A stretch of 5,028 nt of DNA. Source: an uncultured Bacteroidales bacterium. GTDB taxonomy: Bacteria; Bacteroidota; Bacteroidia; Bacteroidales; UBA932. This document shows, piece after piece, positions 1 to 5,028 of this stretch; position 1 is the stretch's first letter, and each line of letters starts with the position of its first letter. Where the stretch lies: positions 1 through 5,028 of the forward strand of contig CALADR010000073.1 of assembly GCA_937890845.1 (NCBI GenBank), written 5' to 3'. A program made the position numbers and the translations under genes. Below the pieces are notes generated by a model, which saw only the letters and a program-made list of their open reading frames with translations, was not told the DNA's origin and ran no database searches.

Positions 1-395
1 TCCCCGAATCCATAGATAAGGGCATACTTCGGATCTTCAATCGAAATTACGAATTCGTACGGTTTCTGGATTTCCAAATCAGTGAAAAATACCTTGAACT
101 TAGCAGTACTCTCGCCATCACCGAACATCAGCGGAGTGGCAAATATAACCTTGTTGTCTCCCTTTATAGTCAAAGGAACTTCAATCGCACCATCAGTATT
201 GCTTCGAGTAGCTGTAATCTCATACTCGAACTTCTTGTCTTTCGGACCGTACTCTATCGTCTTGGACTGCTCAGGTGCAAAAGACACATCATAAGAACCT
301 TCTACATCCGGTTCGCCTGGCTTGTACTCGTCATTAGAGCAAGATGCTGCTGCAAGTACAGCCACTACAGGAAATATATATTTAAGAATTTTCAT
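1..395 (-). CDS. Surface lipoprotein of unknown function with a beta-sandwich-like domain, C-terminus cut by window edge
   Basis: 131 residues are visible and no stop is reached before the left edge. The start ATG at 395 follows a clear ribosome binding site and opens a lipoprotein signal peptide (MKILKYIFPVVAVL) with lipobox AASC at Cys19. The next residues, SNDEY, resemble the acidic surface-export signal of Bacteroidota lipoproteins. From about residue 34 the chain alternates short polar and hydrophobic strands: YDVSFAP, FEYEITATRSNTDGAIEVPL (56-75), KVIFATP, DGESTAKFKVFF, then PYEFVISIEDPKYAL. This looks like an Ig-like or Calx-beta-like sandwich; that is my reading of the pattern, not a profile match. 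The gene lies 23 nt after the SusD stop and so belongs to the same operon. By position it could be a surface ligand-binding protein (SusE/SusF-like by role), but no binding or catalytic module is visible. It could equally be the N-terminal domain of a longer protein with an enzyme or binding module beyond the edge. Confidence 0.85.
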   Translation of the reverse strand, partial: MKILKYIFPVVAVLAAASCSNDEYKPGEPDVEGSYDVSFAPEQSKTIEYGPKDKKFEYEITATRSNTDGAIEVPLTIKGDNKVIFATPLMFGDGESTAKFKVFFTDLEIQKPYEFVISIEDPKYALIYGFG

Positions 396-402
396 ATTCA
401 AA

Positions 403-407
403 TCCTT
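403..407 (-). promoter_or_regulatory. Ribosome binding site of the third-gene lipoprotein
   Basis: The minus strand reads AAGGA, matching the core Shine-Dalgarno sequence, with a 7-nt spacer (TTTGAAT) before the ATG at 395. It lies inside the 23-nt gap after the SusD stop. It supports the chosen start and suggests independent ribosome loading on this gene within the shared transcript. Strong Shine-Dalgarno sites are not the rule in Bacteroidota, and the SusD gene just upstream lacks an equally good one. Confidence 0.6.
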
Positions 408-418
408 TTATAAAATGG

Positions 419-2113
419 TTATTCAAGCAAGCCTGAAGGGTCAGGGTTGTTGGTTGCATCTGTAATACCTATGTTGGAAGCCATCTCGCTGACCTGTGAT
501 ATAACAAAGTTCCACTGAGGAGAACGCTGTCCGTCAGTATTGAACTGCCAGATAGACGGATGGTTAGAGTTGCTGTATTTACGTGTGATTCCCTTGCCGA
601 GACGTTTGTAGTCAAAGAAGAGAACTCCTTCACCCCAGAACTCTACCCTCTTCTGGAAGAACATCTCATCAATAAAGGTATTCAAATCAGATACCGGAAC
701 GTAAATGTCGTTACCCTCTATTTTCTGCTTGCAGTCGTACTTTTCCGCACCTTCAATCATTCTGTTGTTGTTCATGAAGTTATTGAGGAGTTCTGCTGCC
801 GCACTCCAGTCAGAGTGTGCCTTAGCCTCCATCTTTATGAACTCCATTTCCTCGACTCTCATCATAGGATGGTCTGCAGGTCCTCCCACAGTATAGTTCT
901 CTACTTCACCCAAAACAGGACGGAACTTTATGCCGATATTAGGATATCTTGCAGCAGTCTCCTTGAAATATGCCTGAGTCTCTGCATTTCCTGCAAGTTT
1001 GTAGGCATATTCCTCTGCCTCGTCAGTATTATACCATGAATGTCTTCTGAAGTCTCCTTCACGGATTTTACCGTAAAACAGATTTGACGCACTCGGGTGT
1101 GTATATCTGAGACCGTAGCCCCAAACACATTCGCCGCTCATGTGTGAGGTAAATGTAGTCATGTTACCTGTCTGCTCTGCTGAAACAAGCAGTCCCCAAA
1201 TCCATGCATTATTAGATGTTCCTGTGTTGAATCCAGTAGCTGGATCTTCCCACTGAGACTGTGTCAAAGGTGTACAGCCGCTGGCTGCAATAGCCTTGTC
1301 AGCATAATCATAGGCATTCTTGAACGCCTCCTGATCACCACCGTCTTTCCAGTATCCCATTTCAAGGTATGCCCTTGCATAAAGTCCGTAAACTGCAGCA
1401 AGGCTTGGAGCAGAATAAACGAAAGCTACATCCTTGAGATATTTCTCTGCAGAACTCAAATCACCGAGTATGAACTTATAAAGATCCTCTCTTTTGGCTC
1501 TCGGATTATTCCTGGCCATTTCCTCTGTAGTGTTTTCATCCACGATAGGAACTGTAAGTCCCTTAACATTGGTAACATCTACTTTATATGCCTCCTTAGG
1601 CTCATACATACGCGCAAGGTCAAGATAGAAAGCTGCCCTATATGCGTAAGCCTGTCCGAGATAAGACTTGTACAACTCGTTCTCAGTATCAGCATCTATC
1701 ATACTGATTACAGAATTGACAGATTTGATCCATGTGTAATAGCAATCCCAGAAGTATGCTACAGGCCACATGTTGTTACCCATACCCAAGTTATAGGCAT
1801 AAGGATAGAACTGATAATAACCTGCTGATTCCGTATTGATAGCCAAATCCTCAAGCATGGATTCTGTAGCAATGTGTATTGCTGGCATACCGAAGTCGCT
1901 CTGGGCTCCGTACTGATTAAAATAACCGGCAGTATTTGTATTCATCATTGCTGCAGGTATTCCATTCATCATACCGGCAAGCGCCAAGTCTGAATTCATT
2001 ACCTGATCCTCTCTCTGGGTACTGCCCTGAGGATAAGTCTCCTCAATACAACCTGTAAAAACAGCGGCTGCTGCAAAGACAGAAAGAGTTTTAGTCAATA
2101 TATTTACTTTCAT
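419..2113 (-). CDS. SusD/RagB-family surface nutrient-binding lipoprotein
   Basis: This is a complete 564-residue protein, a normal length for SusD. It should be an outer-membrane lipoprotein facing outward, forming the lid over the SusC barrel and binding the ligand. The N-terminus has a Lys-containing, hydrophobic signal peptide with lipobox FTGC (Cys22), followed by IEE, an acidic stretch like the Bacteroidota surface-export signal. The N-terminal SusD-like region includes SDFGMPAIHI (72-81) and an aromatic helix near 116-138. TPR-like helices follow around 145-172 (AYAYRAAFYLDLARMY) and 208-226. The C-terminal SusD/RagB region has MRVEEMEFIKMEAKAH (418-433) and the hallmark FFQKRVEFWGEGVLFFDYKR (485-504). 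The Met at 2113 is chosen because the signal peptide begins directly there. The gene lies 29 nt after the SusC stop, so co-transcription is expected. Upstream there is only a weak AAGAGA purine patch and an A/T-rich leader, common in this phylum. Binding specificity is not readable from the sequence. Confidence 0.97.
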   Translation of the reverse strand: MKVNILTKTLSVFAAAAVFTGCIEETYPQGSTQREDQVMNSDLALAGMMNGIPAAMMNTNTAGYFNQYGAQSDFGMPAIHIATESMLEDLAINTESAGYYQFYPYAYNLGMGNNMWPVAYFWDCYYTWIKSVNSVISMIDADTENELYKSYLGQAYAYRAAFYLDLARMYEPKEAYKVDVTNVKGLTVPIVDENTTEEMARNNPRAKREDLYKFILGDLSSAEKYLKDVAFVYSAPSLAAVYGLYARAYLEMGYWKDGGDQEAFKNAYDYADKAIAASGCTPLTQSQWEDPATGFNTGTSNNAWIWGLLVSAEQTGNMTTFTSHMSGECVWGYGLRYTHPSASNLFYGKIREGDFRRHSWYNTDEAEEYAYKLAGNAETQAYFKETAARYPNIGIKFRPVLGEVENYTVGGPADHPMMRVEEMEFIKMEAKAHSDWSAAAELLNNFMNNNRMIEGAEKYDCKQKIEGNDIYVPVSDLNTFIDEMFFQKRVEFWGEGVLFFDYKRLGKGITRKYSNSNHPSIWQFNTDGQRSPQWNFVISQVSEMASNIGITDATNNPDPSGLLE

Positions 2114-2142
2114 ATTATTTATCTCTTATTGTCCGACTTTCA
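2114..2142 (-). other. susC-susD intergenic gap with a five-codon overlapping mini-ORF
   Basis: The SusC stop TGA shares its last base with an ATG (TGATG). That ATG opens a five-codon frame (MKVGQ) ending in TAA at 2126-2128, 12 nt before the SusD ATG. The remaining leader is A/T-rich with a weak AAGAGA purine patch at 2122-2127. No terminator hairpin or promoter is recognisable, which fits read-through from susC to susD. The mini-ORF could help ribosomes terminate and restart near the SusD start, or it may be chance; nothing in this single sequence decides between them. Confidence 0.3.
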
Positions 2143-5028
2143 TCAGAATGTTATATTAATACCACCGGAAAGTGTCCTGACCGGAGAGTTTACAACAGCG
2201 TTTGTAGATCCGTTAAAGCTGTAACGCGGATCAAATCCGTGTCTCCTTGACCAATAAACGACATTGTCGCAAGAAACATAGAGACGGAGTCTGCTCAGAT
2301 GGATACGCTTGATAAGCTTTTCAGGGAAAGAGTAACCGATCTGTGCATTCTGCAGGTTAAGGTAGCTGGCATCAGTAAGGAAGCGGTCAGAAGCGCTTGC
2401 AGAATACTGGTCACCATACTGCCATCTCGGGAAGTCAGCATCCGGGTTCTCAGGAGTCCAGGCCTTCTCTATAACATCCTTGTGGATATTGCCTCCGACA
2501 GATGATCCCTGAGGAGAAGAAACAAGACTCATATATCCTGAATCCATTGAAAGACCTCCAATAGAGTATGTAAACGATACAGAAACGTCAAATCCGAAGA
2601 ATGCCAGATTTGTACCGAAACCTCCGTAAAGCTTTGGTGTAGGATCATCGCAGAGGTAGTAGGTAGCCTCAGTATACTTGTTTGTAGTGGTGCGGTCTAT
2701 TACATTGCCTTCTCCGTCAAGCACATCCTTGTACCAGAGAGATTCACCGGTATTACGGTCAACTCCTGCATATTTCTGCATAAGGAATGTATTGATAGGC
2801 AGACCTTCACCAAAGAAATATGTACCGCTCTGGAATCCGCTGTATCCTTCGATGGTCTTAGTCCTGTTCTGCTCAGGAATGCTGAGAATCTTGTTTGTAT
2901 AATGTGTGAAGTTCAAGTAAATGTCCCAGTTGAAATTTTTCTTTCTCATGACTGTTCCATTCAAAGTCACCTCGACACCAGAGTTTCTCATATCTCCGAC
3001 ATTGTCATAATATCCGGCATATCCGAGAGACTGAGGAGTAGGGAAGAAGTAAAGCATGTCTGAAGTATGTCTGTAGAAATACTCAGCAGAACCGTTAAGT
3101 CTTCCGGCGAAGAAATCGAAATCCACACCTGCGTTGAAGTTGGTGTTTGTCTCCCAAGTAATGTTTGGATTACCCTTTGTAGCAAAAATAACAGCGACAT
3201 CTCCTGATCCGTTGCCGACAGAATATGTATCAAGGTATCTGTAGTTTCCGATATTGTCATTACCCTGGGAACCTACTGAAGCCTTAATCTTCATCATATC
3301 CACCCAAGATGCATTGAACCAAGGCTCCTTGTTTATAAGCCAGCCTGCACCGAAAGACCAGAAGCTACCCCATCTGTGATCAGGATGGAATCTTGAAGAT
3401 GCATCCAGACGGTAAGAACCGCTGAGGAAAAGCTTGTCAGCATAGTCGTACTGAACACGGGCAAGATAACCTTCATTGTTATAGCTGTCCTTTGCAGAAC
3501 CTGATGCACGTCCGTCCACTGCAGCACCGTTGAGTTCGAGGTTGTCAATAGAGAACAGACCTGATTTCGATGCTGAAAGGCTGTAATTTGTTGTCTTATA
3601 TGACTCATGACCCAAAAGAACAGAAAGATGATGTACGCTTTTTATAGTCTTGTCATACGTAATCAACTGCTGCATATTAAGATACATCTGCCTGTCATGA
3701 CCTTTGGAGAGGATACCTCCCTGAGGGACGAACTGACCATAGTACGGGTTCTTCATACTTGTACTGCGTCTCTCGTCCATACCGAATCCGACATTGAAAG
3801 TAACCTTGAAGTCCTTAAGGAAAGAAACTTCGGCATAACCTGTACCGTTCACTGCATTACCTTCGGCATTGTCCTTGTTGAGAGTAAGTGTCTGAAGTGG
3901 GTTGGCATTTGTACCGCGAGGTCTGGTAAGTCCGGCATTGCCCTCGGCACCGTAGTCATACATCTTATAACCGCGGCTGTCAACCATAATGTTTCCGTTT
4001 CCGTCACGGAGGTACACAGGGTAGATAGGAGCCATGGAAGCCGCGAAACCGAATACGTTTCCTGTACTTGCGCCGTCCCCCTCATCTGTATTTCCATTGT
4101 TCCAGTTATAGTTGGTATAACCAAGGTTGGCACCTACTTTCAACCAGCTCTTAGCCTGATAGTCAGCTCTCAACCTTGCACTGTAACGGTACATGTCCGA
4201 ACCGTCGATGATACCTTTATTGTTCAGATATCCGAAAGATGCGAAGATTGAAGCCTTTCCTGTAGTTCCGGATACGCTGATATTGTATTCCTGACGAAGA
4301 GACTGGCGGTATGTCTCGTCCATCCAGCTGTCAGGCTGAAGCCAGAAATCCTGTCCCTTATAAGTGACATGGCGTCCGAGTGTGGCACCCGGATTAACCT
4401 TTCCGTTTGTACCGATGAAAGACTGTCCCTCAGGAACTGTAAACACCTGATAACCGAGTCCTCCGCTCTTGCTCGGACCGGCAACCAGATCGTTGGCTGT
4501 AAGATGGGCCTGTGCATCAGACATTCCTTTTCCGTAACGGTAGTAGTTGTACAATGCAGAATAGTGGGCCTCATAGTAAGCAGCCGGGTCAGTTATATAG
4601 TCATAAGTCTTGAGGGCCTTTGTATTCCATCCCCATTTGGCATCGATATTAACAACTGCATCACCGGCCTTTGCCTTCTTGGTGGTAATCATAATGACAC
4701 CGTTGGCTCCTCTGGAACCGTACAATGCATTTGATGCGGCATCCTTGAGCACTGTCATCGACTCGATATCATTAGGGTTGATATTGTTCATATCTCCGGA
4801 GAAAGGAACTCCGTCAACAATATAAAGCGGAGCTGATCCTGCATAGATAGAACCTGTTCCGCGGATACGGATAGAAGGAGAAGATCCGAGTGATCCAGAA
4901 GCTGTGGTCATCTGCACACCTGCAACCATACCTTCAAGAGCTCTTGTAGCGTCAGACGACTGTACTTTCGCAATGTCTGAAGACTTTACTACAGTAGCCG
5001 ATCCGGTAAATGACTCTTTGGTAGCAGT
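2143..5028 (-). CDS. SusC/RagA-family TonB-dependent outer-membrane transporter, N-terminus cut by window edge
   Basis: This is a TonB-dependent beta-barrel transporter that, with its SusD partner, imports oligosaccharides or other large nutrients across the outer membrane. The frame is open to the right edge. 961 residues are visible, and the internal Met at 4929 is not the start, because the 33 codons before it encode typical SusC plug sequence (ESFTGSATVV, then ATRALEG). Plug motifs in visible numbering are IRIRG (53-57), YIVDGVP (69-75) and the SusC/RagA signature at about 84-116 (NPNDIESMTVLKDAA, then LYGSRGANGV, then ITT). The remainder is barrel, rich in alternating aromatic and polar strands, and ends in INITF with the terminal Phe expected for BAM-mediated assembly. 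Family members usually have about 1000-1100 residues, so roughly 100 or more are missing, probably the signal peptide, a carboxypeptidase-regulatory-like domain and the TonB box. No frameshift or internal stop is seen. The substrate cannot be deduced. The family call is very secure. Confidence 0.97.
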   Translation of the reverse strand, partial: TATKESFTGSATVVKSSDIAKVQSSDATRALEGMVAGVQMTTASGSLGSSPSIRIRGTGSIYAGSAPLYIVDGVPFSGDMNNINPNDIESMTVLKDAASNALYGSRGANGVIMITTKKAKAGDAVVNIDAKWGWNTKALKTYDYITDPAAYYEAHYSALYNYYRYGKGMSDAQAHLTANDLVAGPSKSGGLGYQVFTVPEGQSFIGTNGKVNPGATLGRHVTYKGQDFWLQPDSWMDETYRQSLRQEYNISVSGTTGKASIFASFGYLNNKGIIDGSDMYRYSARLRADYQAKSWLKVGANLGYTNYNWNNGNTDEGDGASTGNVFGFAASMAPIYPVYLRDGNGNIMVDSRGYKMYDYGAEGNAGLTRPRGTNANPLQTLTLNKDNAEGNAVNGTGYAEVSFLKDFKVTFNVGFGMDERRSTSMKNPYYGQFVPQGGILSKGHDRQMYLNMQQLITYDKTIKSVHHLSVLLGHESYKTTNYSLSASKSGLFSIDNLELNGAAVDGRASGSAKDSYNNEGYLARVQYDYADKLFLSGSYRLDASSRFHPDHRWGSFWSFGAGWLINKEPWFNASWVDMMKIKASVGSQGNDNIGNYRYLDTYSVGNGSGDVAVIFATKGNPNITWETNTNFNAGVDFDFFAGRLNGSAEYFYRHTSDMLYFFPTPQSLGYAGYYDNVGDMRNSGVEVTLNGTVMRKKNFNWDIYLNFTHYTNKILSIPEQNRTKTIEGYSGFQSGTYFFGEGLPINTFLMQKYAGVDRNTGESLWYKDVLDGEGNVIDRTTTNKYTEATYYLCDDPTPKLYGGFGTNLAFFGFDVSVSFTYSIGGLSMDSGYMSLVSSPQGSSVGGNIHKDVIEKAWTPENPDADFPRWQYGDQYSASASDRFLTDASYLNLQNAQIGYSFPEKLIKRIHLSRLRLYVSCDNVVYWSRRHGFDPRYSFNGSTNAVVNSPVRTLSGGINITF

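Noticed and set aside
82..294. Plus-strand 70-codon open frame at the left end
   Set aside because: It is antisense to the lipoprotein gene, which has a signal peptide, lipobox and ribosome binding site; the plus-strand frame has none of these.
404..418. Small inverted repeat (TTTTATAAAA flanked by CC and GG) next to the ribosome binding site of the third gene
   Set aside because: The stem would be almost all A-U pairs, with a mismatch before the outer G-C pairs, so it is unlikely to be a stable hairpin, terminator or switch.
560..1039. Plus-strand open frame of 159 codons antisense to the SusD gene
   Set aside because: It overlaps conserved SusD C-terminal coding sequence, has no family resemblance, and there is no gene context on the plus strand.
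2114..2142. Possible transcription terminator or promoter between susC and susD
   Set aside because: The gap is too short and lacks a GC-rich stem with a U tract; no Bacteroidota-type promoter (TTTG at -33 with TAnnTTTG at -7) is visible.
3607..4251. Plus-strand open frame of 214 codons antisense to the transporter gene
   Set aside because: It lies wholly inside the SusC coding region, whose frame is unmistakably real. The translation has no recognisable domain or signal, and its composition looks like a codon-bias shadow.
4927..4929. ATG as a possible start of the SusC gene
   Set aside because: The frame continues without a stop to the window edge, and the upstream codons encode typical plug-domain sequence, so this Met is internal.

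Overview
The window comes from a member of the phylum Bacteroidota, most likely order Bacteroidales (Bacteroides, Prevotella, Alistipes or a relative). It carries a SusC/SusD-type outer-membrane nutrient uptake pair, which is essentially confined to that phylum, and two lipoproteins whose signal peptides are followed by acidic residues of the kind that mark surface lipoproteins there. Base composition looks moderate by eye. The species cannot be fixed from the sequence alone.

All three supported genes lie on the minus strand and read from high to low coordinates. Positions 5028 to 2143 hold a SusC/RagA-family TonB-dependent transporter. Its reading frame is still open at the right edge, so the signal peptide, N-terminal extension and TonB box are missing. 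After a 29-nt gap, positions 2113 to 419 hold a complete SusD/RagB-family lipoprotein of 564 residues. After a further 23-nt gap with a good ribosome binding site, positions 395 to 1 hold the first 131 residues of another lipoprotein, cut by the left edge. There is no non-coding stretch longer than 29 nt, and no promoter, terminator, RNA gene, repeat array, insertion sequence or CRISPR was seen.

The three genes read as one operon segment of a polysaccharide or other nutrient utilisation locus. By family knowledge, the SusD lipoprotein sits on the cell surface as a hinged lid over the SusC barrel, the pair captures oligomers, and SusC imports them using TonB energy. The third lipoprotein, in the position often held by a surface ligand-binding protein (SusE/SusF-like by position), may be an accessory binding protein. 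No enzyme, sensor or regulator is inside the window, so the substrate cannot be named. This is mostly an ordinary region; the least explained part is the truncated third lipoprotein.
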